Below, piece by piece: positions 42,059 through 51,292 of a DNA stretch of 53,960 bases (positions are counted from its first letter, which is position 1; each line of letters begins with the position of its first letter). The position numbers and the translations under genes were made by a program. Origin of the DNA: Bdellovibrionales bacterium (GTDB lineage: Bacteria; Bdellovibrionota; Bdellovibrionia; Bdellovibrionales; UBA1609). The notes beneath the pieces were generated by a model. That model did no database searches, was not told the origin of the DNA, and saw nothing but the letters and a program-made list of their open reading frames with translations. The stretch is from assembly GCA_020628165.1 (NCBI GenBank), contig JAHDFM010000024.1, positions 1-53,960 on the forward strand, in the 5' to 3' direction.

Positions 42059-43417
42059 TTAACCTAAGTAGTCACCAAGACACTCTTTTCTATAAGCAAA
42101 TATTTCATTCACATCAGAAGTCACAAAATTATTAGCGACGACATCACCCAAAAAACCCATAGGCAAGCGATAAATCACCTCGTCATGCATTAATGTACCA
42201 GTTCCTAGCTTTTCAAAACTATGTGTGTGATGCCATTGACTATAAGGACCCGACTCCTGATTATCGACAAACTGATGTGGAGGGTTCCACTCAGTGATCA
42301 AAGTTCTCCAACTTGCCGGCAACCCATGAATTTTAAGTTGATAATCAATAGTAGTTCCTTTTTTTATTTTCTGAGTCGACATTTTTTTTATTTTAAAATT
42401 GAGCATTGGCGGAGTGATTTTTTCTAAATTTTTAGCTTCAGAAAAGAACTGAAACGTAGTTTCTAAATCTTTTTCTACATATTGGCTGGCATAAAAAATC
42501 CTATCGGTCGCTTTTTTTTTCCAACTGTACAAATCATAAAGAGCACTCCCCAGTTGCCCAAATTTAAAGTGATAACCGGCTTCTTGCAAAGCTGCAGGCT
42601 TCGCATTTTGACTCAACAAAGCTAAGTCTGACTTTTCACCCAACAAAATTTTAAGTGCTATCTTAGGAGCTTTAAAAAGGGCTGGCACTTGTAAAGTTTT
42701 AGAAAACAGCTCCGTCCACTCTTGATTAGTCACGGGCTCTGGGGCTGAAAAATTAACTGGGCCAGAGATCTTTGGCTCATCGATTACAAAATTTAGAGCT
42801 GCAATAACATCTTTAATATGAATCCAACTTAAGTATTGTTGGCCATCACCTATAACACCACCAGTCCCTGACCTAAATATCTTTTCAAGCTCTTCCAAGA
42901 ACCCACCACGGTGGTCTAACACAACCCCTAAACGCATCAGTACACGTCGACAGCGTCCCTCTAAGGAGTTAGAAGCTCTTTCCCAATCTTTACAGACATC
43001 CGACAAGAAACCATCACCCTTGGGCGCTGACTCAGTGACTTCCTCCTTGTTGTCTCCGTAGTATCCAATTCCAGATGCAGAAACAAAAACCTTTGGTATG
43101 TTGTTTGATTCAATCAAAAATTTACAAACCTGCTGAGTGGACTCTACACGAGAGTTATATATTCGATTTTTTTTATCTCGAGTCCAGCGCCCTGTAGCAA
43201 TCGACTCTCCAGCCAAATGAATAACCGCATCTATTGGCTGTAACTTTGCAATTTTTAGGTCTATCCAAGAATAGTAATCACAAGGGAAGCTAAATTTCTT
43301 GCGAAACCGTTGTGCCTCAGAGCGCCCAACCACTGTGAGTTTATGCCCTTTTTTTAAGAGATCAATTGTGAGTGTTCTACCGATTAAACCTGTGGCACCC
43401 GTCAAGAGTATGTGCAT
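42059..43417 (-). CDS. TIGR01777-type NAD-dependent epimerase fused to an SRPBCC domain
   Basis: 452 residues. The N-terminal extended short-chain dehydrogenase domain (about 1-300) starts with the nucleotide-binding GATGLIG (7-13), then AVIHLAGESIA and FVSASGIGYYG (the usual YxxxK is not kept, as is typical for this subfamily), and SWIHIKDV. The C-terminal 145 residues fit a START/SRPBCC ligand-binding domain (YASQYVEKDLETTFQFFS onward). Such fusions occur in several phyla, and the family is sometimes misnamed SulA-like cell-division inhibitor. The substrate is unknown. It stands alone, with gaps on both sides. Confidence 0.88.
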   Translation of the reverse strand: MHILLTGATGLIGRTLTIDLLKKGHKLTVVGRSEAQRFRKKFSFPCDYYSWIDLKIAKLQPIDAVIHLAGESIATGRWTRDKKNRIYNSRVESTQQVCKFLIESNNIPKVFVSASGIGYYGDNKEEVTESAPKGDGFLSDVCKDWERASNSLEGRCRRVLMRLGVVLDHRGGFLEELEKIFRSGTGGVIGDGQQYLSWIHIKDVIAALNFVIDEPKISGPVNFSAPEPVTNQEWTELFSKTLQVPALFKAPKIALKILLGEKSDLALLSQNAKPAALQEAGYHFKFGQLGSALYDLYSWKKKATDRIFYASQYVEKDLETTFQFFSEAKNLEKITPPMLNFKIKKMSTQKIKKGTTIDYQLKIHGLPASWRTLITEWNPPHQFVDNQESGPYSQWHHTHSFEKLGTGTLMHDEVIYRLPMGFLGDVVANNFVTSDVNEIFAYRKECLGDYLG

Positions 43418-43563
43418 ATACTGCCTTTTATTAATTATTCAAATGAGGGCCATTCTTTGCCTAAAAACCACATAAAAGGCTTATAAAAGCCACTTAAAAG
43501 GTTTCTCATATATAGTTTTAGACTACTTGAAAAGTTTAAATTGTTCAAGGCCCCTTGAACAAT

Positions 43564-45153
43564 TTAAGTCGTCATTTGTTTTAAAAAATCACCCTCAATA
43601 CAGATGACTGCTGGGTGTGGCAACTTAGACTCTATGTCATGGGGCCACTGACTTGTTAGTGATTCTAGGCTCTTAGACTTCTCACCGGGATGCTGGACGG
43701 ACAGAAATAAGGTTTTATAGTCTTCGCTAAAGCAAGGGCCTGTAAACTCAGCCTCGTTTGGAGCCGACGCAACTTGAATCACTTCTCCAGCATTTTTGCC
43801 CTGGGTAGGTATGCAAAACAAGCCATTATTGCCAAATTTCTTATAGGTGCTGTTACCAATGGACCCACCAGAAATATCACTGGTCATCCACAAATTGCCC
43901 TTTTTGTCGAAGGCCAAGTTGTCTGGGCATGAGAACGTGTCACCACCCCCCATAAAAGTCTCCGCTTTAAAACTCAGTGACAATGGGTCCTTATTATTTT
44001 CACTTATTTTTAAAATGGAACCATGGTGATTGCCCTTTGGTTTATTTTTTGTCAGTGCCACATAAATATCACCAGTGACTGGGTGAATTTCAACATCTTC
44101 GGGTCGATCTAGCGGAGTTGCCCCTACAAGCTTAGCAGCTTGTCTCGTAAAAATTAACATTTGTTGTTGGTCTTGAAAGTGGGACTGAAACGGCTCACCA
44201 ATCTTATAATCAAGAGGTCTCCATTTGCCATTTATTGTGTCCGCAACATATAAGGTTCCACGATCCAACTGCCCAGGAGAGTCAGCGATGAATTTATAAA
44301 TATGCTCGTCAACTTTATCATCCCCCATGTACACGACCGTACGACCGTCTTTTGCAACAACGCAGGTTGCGCATTCATGAGAGAAGCGACCTAAACTTAC
44401 AAGTTTTTTAGATGTTTTTTTGATCGGGTCATACTCAACGACCCAACCGTAGTGCTCTGCAGGTAGCGCTCCATGAGCTTCCCAGCTGAGTTTATTATTT
44501 ATACTTGAGACCCTTTTCAATTTATTCTTAGGTTCTAGGAAAACATCACCAACGACGTTTTGATAATTTTCCTCACAAGTAAGAATAGTATTCCATGAAG
44601 TCTTTCCTCCGGCACAGTTTAAAAATGTACCTACAGCATAAGAGCTACCGTTGATCTTTTGTTTTGGAGAAAAGTCTATTTTTGTATGTCCATTAACAGT
44701 TGCATTGTCTTCGTGCCTCGGATCAACTTTCCACTGACCATTCACTTTTTCAATTTTGAAACAAGTCCCACCTAAGCTTGCCTTCTCAACGTCAATTTGT
44801 TCTTTTGTTTTATTGTGGCCTGTCTTTTCATTATAACCACTCACAAACATAGGCACGACATATTCGTGATTCACCCACATCATTGTTTCATTGTTTTTAT
44901 TTCTAGCAAGCTGAATATAATCGTTATTGTAGCCAAACTTTAAATTCTGAGACTCATTGATGATGTCATTCCATTTAATAAGGCGATAATAAGACAACCC
45001 ATCCATAAGTGTAACTTCATCATTAAAATTTGGTGATACACCAACATTTAATTTAGGCTTAGATGCTAAACTCGTGCAAGCTGAAATTAGCATTGAATTA
45101 TTTATGGAAAACGCACTCACACCTAGGAACTTTAATAGCTTTCTTCGATTCAA
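43564..45153 (-). CDS. phoX: PhoX-family phosphatase (DUF839), Tat-exported
   Basis: 529 residues. A twin-arginine signal starts MNRRKLLKFLG and runs into a hydrophobic segment with SACTS, so it may also be lipidated at Cys26. The mature part has PhoX/DUF839 blocks: MWVNHEYV, GGKTSWNTILTCEENYQN, AEHYGWVVEYDP, GRFSHECATCVVAKDG, YMGDD and the calcium-site-like RPEDVEIHP. PhoX enzymes are calcium/iron-dependent alkaline phosphatases induced under phosphate starvation in many bacteria. Related DUF839 proteins of unknown function exist, so the phosphatase call is by family. Alone in its unit. Confidence 0.85.
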   Translation of the reverse strand: MNRRKLLKFLGVSAFSINNSMLISACTSLASKPKLNVGVSPNFNDEVTLMDGLSYYRLIKWNDIINESQNLKFGYNNDYIQLARNKNNETMMWVNHEYVVPMFVSGYNEKTGHNKTKEQIDVEKASLGGTCFKIEKVNGQWKVDPRHEDNATVNGHTKIDFSPKQKINGSSYAVGTFLNCAGGKTSWNTILTCEENYQNVVGDVFLEPKNKLKRVSSINNKLSWEAHGALPAEHYGWVVEYDPIKKTSKKLVSLGRFSHECATCVVAKDGRTVVYMGDDKVDEHIYKFIADSPGQLDRGTLYVADTINGKWRPLDYKIGEPFQSHFQDQQQMLIFTRQAAKLVGATPLDRPEDVEIHPVTGDIYVALTKNKPKGNHHGSILKISENNKDPLSLSFKAETFMGGGDTFSCPDNLAFDKKGNLWMTSDISGGSIGNSTYKKFGNNGLFCIPTQGKNAGEVIQVASAPNEAEFTGPCFSEDYKTLFLSVQHPGEKSKSLESLTSQWPHDIESKLPHPAVICIEGDFLKQMTT

Positions 45154-45898
45154 AATAACTCCAAGTTTTTAAAAGTGGTTACGTCAATAATTATATATTT
45201 CCAATTAAAATCGAACCTCAATAAAAAAATTTTACTGTTTGCCATAATTAATAACCTTGGCATAAACAGCACACTGCAATACAAATGCAATTAAACATCT
45301 AAAGGTTGAATGGATGCAAAAAAAACTAAAAAGAGATTTTTTTATTTTAGAACTCATTTCTTAAAGTTTTGTTCTCATCATTTTCATATCTAAATAATAT
45401 AAACCGAATCAGTGCATACTAAAGAGTAACAATCTGACCAATGAGTTCGATTAACAAGATCCCATTATAGCCCCAATGTAATTAATATAGATTTCTAAAG
45501 TTTTGTTAGAATTGAGTGAGTTTTGTTTTTTTCTTTTATGAAGATAATTATAGCCTGAGAAAGCAGACTCTCGCTGTGATGATGTTTAAGTATTAGTTGG
45601 CTTATTAAAAAAATTACAATCGTCAAAAGCACAAAGAAGTTTTTAAATTACTTTAAAAACTTCTTAATACTTAAAAAAACTATACTTTTTTAATTTGAAA
45701 AGAGCTTTCTTTCCCCTCCCCCTAGCAATTTAGAAGTCCCCCGACTCATTGCTAAGAGTTGTTTCCTCCCACCCTTTGATCAACTTAATGTAAATAAATT
45801 CAAGCTTTTTATCCAGTTAATAACTAGACAATTATAGAGATTAACGTCAAAAATTGCCCTGATTTTGACAGATATGGCCTCTTTTATAAAATATAATG
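45154..45898. other. Long AT-rich intergenic region
   Basis: 745 bases without a supported gene. It contains the promoter of phoX (minus) near its left edge, two short plus-strand frames behind AAAGG (45301-45305) that look like a decayed gene start, a C-rich tract at about 45714-45724 with an inverted repeat TAGCAAT/ATTGCTA (45723-45729 and 45748-45754), and the TetR-gene promoter at its right edge. Confidence 0.5.
45865..45892 (+). promoter_or_regulatory. Promoter of the TetR gene, predicted leaderless transcript
   Basis: A perfect -35 TTGACA (45865-45870), a 16-base spacer and -10 TAAAAT (45887-45892). A start site 7 bases after the -10 falls at 45899, which is the A of an ATG. No Shine-Dalgarno exists before this ATG. 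Confidence 0.5.
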
Positions 45899-46435
45899 AT
45901 GGATTCAGACAAACCGCAAACTAAAGACCATAATTATTGGATTCTCCTCAACAACGCTATTGAGTTGGATATAAAAAAAGGCCACTTGAAGTGGACCCTC
46001 AGTGATCTGTCACGTAAAAGTGATATCACTCGTTCTTTAATTTATTACTACTTTGGAAAAGACAAACAAATCATTCTCAAGGAAGCGATAAAAATAATTG
46101 GCGAAAAGTTTGTCGGCATTAACCCCGAACGCATGCAAATGTGGAAAGAAGGTCGCTTATCAGAGTCCCTCATGCAGGCCCGCAGCTTTTCTGAAAAAGC
46201 TCCGTACCTACCCATTTTCATCATGGTCAATCGCCACAAAGACAACATGATTGGCGAGGCTATGCGCCAACAAGAGCAAGAGTTTGTAAATAAGCTCAAA
46301 CTGTTTTACCCGCAATGCAAGGATTATCAAATCACTAGCATTTTTGCTATCTACTGGGGGCTCGCGCTCTCCCCACGCATGACCAAAGAAAGCATCGATG
46401 AAATAACTCTGCTTATAAGAAAGCACTTCAGTTAA
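45899..46435 (+). CDS. TetR family transcriptional regulator
   Basis: 178 residues. The N-terminal HTH is recognisable in LKWTLSDLSRKSDITRSLIYYYFGKDKQIILKEAIK (as two adjoining blocks), with the TetR-type Y-Y-F-x-x-K after the recognition helix. The C-terminal helical ligand domain has no known close type. Tandem ATG codons (45896 and 45899) are possible starts; 45899 is used because the predicted transcript begins there. Regulated genes are not obvious: both neighbours are on the other strand and distant. The ligand is unknown. Confidence 0.85.
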   Translation: MDSDKPQTKDHNYWILLNNAIELDIKKGHLKWTLSDLSRKSDITRSLIYYYFGKDKQIILKEAIKIIGEKFVGINPERMQMWKEGRLSESLMQARSFSEKAPYLPIFIMVNRHKDNMIGEAMRQQEQEFVNKLKLFYPQCKDYQITSIFAIYWGLALSPRMTKESIDEITLLIRKHFS

Positions 46436-46629
46436 ATCATCTTTAATTTATATCATTTTAAAATGACTAACTTTTAATTAAAAGAACATGAATTTTTTAA
46501 GAGCTCAAATTCATCTAATTTTATTTAAAGTATCAACACAAAAGTATTTAGACAGAAATAGCATAGTGACGATTACAACTCTTTCACCTATCCAATTTGT
46601 ACACTTAATTATTCTTTTATTTTAAATAA

Positions 46630-46660
46630 AAAGGCCACTTATTAAGTGGCCTTTATCTTT
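46630..46660. terminator. Intrinsic terminator between convergent TetR and subtilisin genes
   Basis: AAAGGCCACTT (46630-46640), loop ATT, AAGTGGCCTTT (46644-46654): an 11-bp perfect stem. On the minus strand it is followed by a T-rich run (TTTTTATTT in the 46620s), so it serves the subtilisin gene best. Confidence 0.85.
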
Positions 46661-46677
46661 CAAATTGTATTATTTTT

Positions 46678-49600
46678 TTAAGGAGTGATCACTAACATTT
46701 GGCTGTCATTCACTGTGTCACTAAAGTTAAACTTATTTTGTGGCATCAGTAACATCAATGGATTTTTAACCTCAGCACCGGAAGATAACAGGCTCAAGAA
46801 TTTTTGACTGGACCTTTCAACTTGCACACTCATTGGCAAATTAGCATATGGCTCAGACTTTGCTCGAATGTTGAGGTAACTCCAACCATCTGTCCCACCA
46901 ATCAATGAATCTGTTTCCTGCACATCACTGCCATAAACATTGGACATAGAGACTCTGATGGCTGTGAGATTTCGCTTTCCAACGAGTCTTGCATCGACCT
47001 CTAACTCGTACACTGTTGAGTGATCAAAAGGCTTAGCTTCTAATCTACTAACAATGGCTTCTGTTAAATTCAGTGGAAAGCCATTTGCACTCTCGTTAGA
47101 TAAATTATCCAATCTATTTTGGCTTACTAAACGTTGACGCTCTTCAGAGTCCAGCAAAATACTTTCATAACTTGTAGCGGGTGACTCCAGTGGCATTCTA
47201 TCAAGTCGTCCCGACATAAGCATATAATCACTGTTACCATCTAAATCGATATCAAACTCAACAGTTGTAAGACATTGGTGCCAGTCAGTGAGTGGATTAT
47301 AAGTTTTCACAGCAAACCTAAGAACATTGATGTTCTTTTTCTTTGGAACTCTTTTGCCATTCACAAGCTCAGCTTCTTCAACCTCTTTTGAGTAGTACTT
47401 ATAGCCAACCGCCTGAATATCACAAATGCTTGACTTCACTTCATTTCTTTTTGGCTTTCGCTCGTCTAGCGCTAACAAGTTGTAAGGCATCACAGCTCCA
47501 TCAAATGGACTTGTGTTCGACAATAACAAATTTAATTCTTGTTGATTGTTAATAACATCCTTCTCATAGTTTCTTGATTCCAAACCAATTTTTGAAGCTT
47601 TGTTAGTGATCGCTAATACTGGTACTTTAGCTAAAGTACTGCCGGCAGACTTAACTAAGACATAACCATTGAGCTCTTGCTTTGAATCTTTGTTTATTTC
47701 CAAAGTAACGGACACGTCCACTTCTTTAGATTCTTTTGACTTGAGCTCTAAAGTGGCCTCACTAAAAGTGACTGACACCTCACCGTCCCCAACATACGCT
47801 AAAGACACTGTCTTTAACTCATTAGTCAGGTTTTTCAAGACGATCTTTTTAGACAAGTTCTTAGATTGAATGATCGAGTGCTCCCCTAAAGAGAGAGCTT
47901 GAGGGTAAGTCACAACTTGGCTCTCAATAGCTTTTAGAACATTCACCATCCCAGCCCCCTGGCGAGACAGTGGGTAAACTTTGCTTTCACCTTCCAAGTC
48001 AAAGCTCATTTCTTCAGCCGAGCTCATCACCATTGATTTGATATCTTGTGCAGTTAGATCCTGGTGTTTTTGCCTCATCAAAGCCATCACACCGGCAATA
48101 TGTGGTGCTGACATAGAGGTTCCATTCAGCCTGACACCTTCGGTTCCTGTGGCAACTGAAGCTGAAATAATCTGCTGACCCGGAGCAGTGATCTCTGGTT
48201 TTAAAACAGAATCAAGGGACCTTGGGCCTTTTGATGAAAAGCTTGTAATCGTACCAATAAGCTCAGGCTCTTCTAAGAGCTCACCACTGGTGAAATCAAC
48301 CATGACATTTTCTAAATCTTTTTTGATCTGATCACCAAGTGATTTTGTGATCATTATGCCTGGAATTTTAAATTCATACTCTTCATCATCACCCCCCATT
48401 GCTATAGGGTCAGATTCGGTATTGTTCACCATCACAACTGCAATAGCTCCAGCATTTTGTGCTCTTTTGAATTTATCGGTAAAAGCAACCGTACCACGGT
48501 CAATCAACGCAATCTTGCCTTTGAGCCTGTCCTTTAAATTTTGGTCTAAGTCTTCTTTGGCTTCTCCAATGTAAACCATTTTTGAATTAATATTTACTCC
48601 TTCATTTATGACCTCAGAAATTTTAACAGTAAAAGTTGCCTCTAAAGCTTTAACCTTAAGACCTTGTAATTCAGAGCTATTGAACACAACAGATTCAAAG
48701 TTCCAATTGTGGAGCATATCATCAATACCAGCAGCAACAGAAAGAGCATCATCTGAGCTTCCTGGCGAACCGGTGATGTAATCAACATCTCCAGAGTTCC
48801 CAGCAGAAGCAACCACAAGCATACCAAAGTCAGTTAAGTTAGAAATCGCATAACTATAGTATTCATGTGGAGTTCCATAACCACTTCCAAGAGACAAATT
48901 CAAGACATCTAAACTATCAGATAACTCAAAGTCTTCGTTGGGATCGACAGCATACTCAAAGGCTGCCAGAACTACTGAATCAGACGTACCACCATCCTCG
49001 TCACCAAATACTTTTAAAGCATAAAGATCAGCTTTCGGTGCAACACCTGAGTAAGTATTTACGTTATCACCAATACCAGCGACCGTACCAGCTACATGGG
49101 TTCCATGCCCGCCAACATCAATCGGGTTGACGTCCGGAGTGGGAATGTACTTATCAAAATAAACAGTGAACGTTGAAAATTCTTTGCCCACAAAGTCTTT
49201 TCCACCTACAACTTTTCTGTTAGGAAACTGACTATTTTCAGTTAAAGGATCAACACTTTCATAATCATCTGGGTTACCACTACCACCAAGCATTTTATGA
49301 GTATAATCAATTCCTGTATCGATGATACCAACTTTTATACCTTGACCCATCACTGGCACTTCAACAGTTTTATCATCTGGGCTCTTCACTGTGATTGTTT
49401 GATGAACTTTGTCAGCACTGATGTAATTGACCGAGTTAATCTCACTGATTTTTTCAGTTAAGTTAACCACTTTTTTCTCACCGGTTGTTTGCGGACTTGC
49501 AAACTGTTGGTCGGCTTCAAAAGATGAGATCGAAGAAAGCCTTGAAATTTGGTTGGAAAATTTCATAGGGGCTACAATAGTAAGGCCATTCATAACTCTT

Positions 49601-49905
49601 TTGTAAGTGTACAAAACTCGAATCTCTGGAGATATGCTTTTTAACTCTTGCACTAAGTTTTTTTGTTCTTGATCGATTTTGGCAAGCAATTCTTTGTTGA
49701 TAACTTTTTTACCGTCAACATCCAGTAGGTCTTCTAAAAGAGCTGGTTGTTTCAATTGAAGTATCGCTATGAACATAGGGTATGGAGTTGAAAACATCAT
49801 TTCTTGATCTAAAAACTGTTGTCCTACAATATTTTTTTCATTTGTTTTGTCGCTTTCAGAACAAGCCACCATAAAAATTAACAATAATGTTAATAACACC
49901 CTCAT
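46678..49905 (-). CDS. Subtilisin-like (S8) protease lipoprotein with PA insert
   Basis: 1075 residues. Lipoprotein signal ending MVAC (Cys15). A propeptide-like region (about 25-175) precedes the S8 domain: Asp196 in IIDTGID, His267 in GGHGTHVAGT and Ser597 in NGTSMSAPHIAG, all intact. A PA (protease-associated) insert lies at about 440-545 (KIALIDRGTVAFTDKFKRAQ). C-terminal to 640 are beta-sandwich modules, with an acidic DIDLDGNSDYM loop near 895. Lipid-anchored subtilases degrade external protein, which fits a predatory or scavenging life style (inferred). The gene is alone, with a strong terminator. Confidence 0.94.
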   Translation of the reverse strand: MRVLLTLLLIFMVACSESDKTNEKNIVGQQFLDQEMMFSTPYPMFIAILQLKQPALLEDLLDVDGKKVINKELLAKIDQEQKNLVQELKSISPEIRVLYTYKRVMNGLTIVAPMKFSNQISRLSSISSFEADQQFASPQTTGEKKVVNLTEKISEINSVNYISADKVHQTITVKSPDDKTVEVPVMGQGIKVGIIDTGIDYTHKMLGGSGNPDDYESVDPLTENSQFPNRKVVGGKDFVGKEFSTFTVYFDKYIPTPDVNPIDVGGHGTHVAGTVAGIGDNVNTYSGVAPKADLYALKVFGDEDGGTSDSVVLAAFEYAVDPNEDFELSDSLDVLNLSLGSGYGTPHEYYSYAISNLTDFGMLVVASAGNSGDVDYITGSPGSSDDALSVAAGIDDMLHNWNFESVVFNSSELQGLKVKALEATFTVKISEVINEGVNINSKMVYIGEAKEDLDQNLKDRLKGKIALIDRGTVAFTDKFKRAQNAGAIAVVMVNNTESDPIAMGGDDEEYEFKIPGIMITKSLGDQIKKDLENVMVDFTSGELLEEPELIGTITSFSSKGPRSLDSVLKPEITAPGQQIISASVATGTEGVRLNGTSMSAPHIAGVMALMRQKHQDLTAQDIKSMVMSSAEEMSFDLEGESKVYPLSRQGAGMVNVLKAIESQVVTYPQALSLGEHSIIQSKNLSKKIVLKNLTNELKTVSLAYVGDGEVSVTFSEATLELKSKESKEVDVSVTLEINKDSKQELNGYVLVKSAGSTLAKVPVLAITNKASKIGLESRNYEKDVINNQQELNLLLSNTSPFDGAVMPYNLLALDERKPKRNEVKSSICDIQAVGYKYYSKEVEEAELVNGKRVPKKKNINVLRFAVKTYNPLTDWHQCLTTVEFDIDLDGNSDYMLMSGRLDRMPLESPATSYESILLDSEERQRLVSQNRLDNLSNESANGFPLNLTEAIVSRLEAKPFDHSTVYELEVDARLVGKRNLTAIRVSMSNVYGSDVQETDSLIGGTDGWSYLNIRAKSEPYANLPMSVQVERSSQKFLSLLSSGAEVKNPLMLLMPQNKFNFSDTVNDSQMLVITP

Positions 49906-50162
49906 AACTATCCCCCTAAGTTTTTAGATGACAATAAAGAGGATCGCTAAATAGGTAAAATTAAAAAGTCTTTATTAATAGTTAAGCTAAACTTAGAGTT
50001 GAAATCGAAAGGAAGCACAGTAGAAAAATTTAAGATGATTTTATTTTCTTAAAATAGAACTAAAGAAGTGTTTTAAAATATGAAATTATCTGAAATTTGT
50101 TAAAGAGAATTTATATTAAGTCACTGGAATAAATAAGGTCTTAGCTTAAATAAACTTAAAAA

Positions 50163-50297
50163 TTACTGACCATGACATGAGAAAGTCTTTTGTCCGTGTT
50201 TTGAACAGGATGTGACTTTATCACTATGACAGCAGCTGCTTATAAGTGCTGTCATAGCTAAAATAATAATTAATTTAAATAAATTATCTGATTGCAA
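50163..50297 (-). CDS. Possible 44-residue Cys-rich lipoprotein overlapping the barrel gene end
   Basis: The frame from TTG 50297 reads a lysine-bearing, strongly hydrophobic lipoprotein signal (LFKLIIILAMTALISSC) followed by a 22-residue mature part with further Cys, His and Lys (CHSDKVTSCSKHGQ then FSCHGQ). Five Cys in 44 residues. The frame overlaps the upstream barrel gene by 14 bases, so coupling is possible. Against it: the start is TTG with no Shine-Dalgarno, and the stretch includes an 11-bp inverted repeat (50224-50234 and 50247-50257), so it may instead be a hairpin 3' region. Treat as a candidate. Confidence 0.35.
   Translation of the reverse strand: MQSDNLFKLIIILAMTALISSCCHSDKVTSCSKHGQKTFSCHGQ
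50224..50257. repeat. Perfect 11-bp inverted repeat after the small barrel gene
   Basis: CTATGACAGCA (50224-50234) and TGCTGTCATAG (50247-50257) are exact complements with a 12-base spacer. It may be a 3' hairpin of the barrel gene transcript; no T run follows on the minus strand. It also lies within the possible small lipoprotein frame. Confidence 0.55.
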
Positions 50298-50871
50298 AAG
50301 GAAGAGGTACTGGCAATTGTAGCGTTAGCATATAAGTCTTGGACTCATTGTCTCCAAAAACATCTGTTCCATCACTGAACTCTTTAATATTTCTTATTTG
50401 ATATTCAACACCAATTTTAATATTAGAAGCTGGCTTTAGCGAAATACCAACATTGAAACCATCTCCTTCAAACTCTGGGTTACTTGTTGAGTTGTCAAAG
50501 TCCACTTCTGATTCATATTTAAAGATATAAGATCCATAAATTCTTACGTATGGAGTGATTCGGTAACCTATAAATGCCCCCATATCTTTTTGTTCATAGT
50601 CACCTTCACTATTGTTATTTTCAGCATCAAAATCACCCGTCAAAGTTTGACCGTAATCAACACCTAAGATAAGACCGTTTTTCATTTCAACACCAAGTCT
50701 GAGGCCGGCATACAAGCTATTTAATTCACCATCAACAATACCATCTCCCTCTCTGTCACCGATGAAGTATCCAGTGTAAGGTTCAACATAGAATGGGCCA
50801 TTGGCCTTAGCGTTCACTGACGCCATGAAAATAAGAAGAGATGCGAGTACTAAGCTTTTTAGATAGAACAT
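50284..50871 (-). CDS. Small outer-membrane beta-barrel protein
   Basis: 195 residues. Signal peptide ending NAKA, then alternating amphipathic strands with a mature start at NGPFYVEPYTGYFIG. Short acidic turns (DREGDGIVDGE, ENNNSEGDYEQ, DNSTSNPEFEGDG) separate strands such as SLYAGLRLGVEM, YVRIYGSYIFKY and NIKIGVEYQIRN. This suits an eight-stranded OmpA/OmpX-like barrel with a porin-family fold. The last residues read PFAIR. Acidic loops could bind calcium. No specific function. AAAGGA lies six bases before the ATG. Confidence 0.85.
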   Translation of the reverse strand: MFYLKSLVLASLLIFMASVNAKANGPFYVEPYTGYFIGDREGDGIVDGELNSLYAGLRLGVEMKNGLILGVDYGQTLTGDFDAENNNSEGDYEQKDMGAFIGYRITPYVRIYGSYIFKYESEVDFDNSTSNPEFEGDGFNVGISLKPASNIKIGVEYQIRNIKEFSDGTDVFGDNESKTYMLTLQLPVPLPFAIR

Positions 50872-51292
50872 AAAAAATCCTTTTTTTATTAAGTATATAA
50901 AATTTATTTAATCATTATTTAAGCATTTTAAAAAGTGTTTTTATACATGATAACTGGACTTAAGTTGAGCTGTATGAAAATCACATAAAACTATCTCAAA
51001 TTAATATAATTAGAACTTAACTTTAATGCTTCAAATACTTTGTAAACACCGAATATATAATACTTAAAATAAAGGATTGTGAAAATTTGAAGGTTAAAAT
51101 AAAAATTCAAAACACAAAATAACTTACTTCTTCAAATAAAACTCATATTAGGTTTTCACTTTGTATATAAACTGGTTTTACAAATGCATTTAAACTGAAG
51201 TTTATATTTTACAAACTTTTAATCAATACATTGAATCTAATTTCTTTAACTAGTCATTTAATACCAAGAAGTCATTAAAGATAAACTTGCAT
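50872..51292. other. AT-rich intergenic region
   Basis: 421 bases, nothing coding supported. It should hold the promoter of the small barrel gene at its left end and the 3' end of the VWA lipoprotein transcript at its right end. No clear hairpin terminator was found. Confidence 0.5.

Noticed and set aside
43005-43417. Cell-division inhibitor SulA
   Set aside because: The TIGR01777 family is sometimes named this way, but the N-terminal domain is an NAD-binding epimerase fold and there is no SOS context.
46701-46726. CTGTCAT-like Pho box
   Set aside because: It lies in coding sequence at the end of the subtilisin gene with a poor second half.
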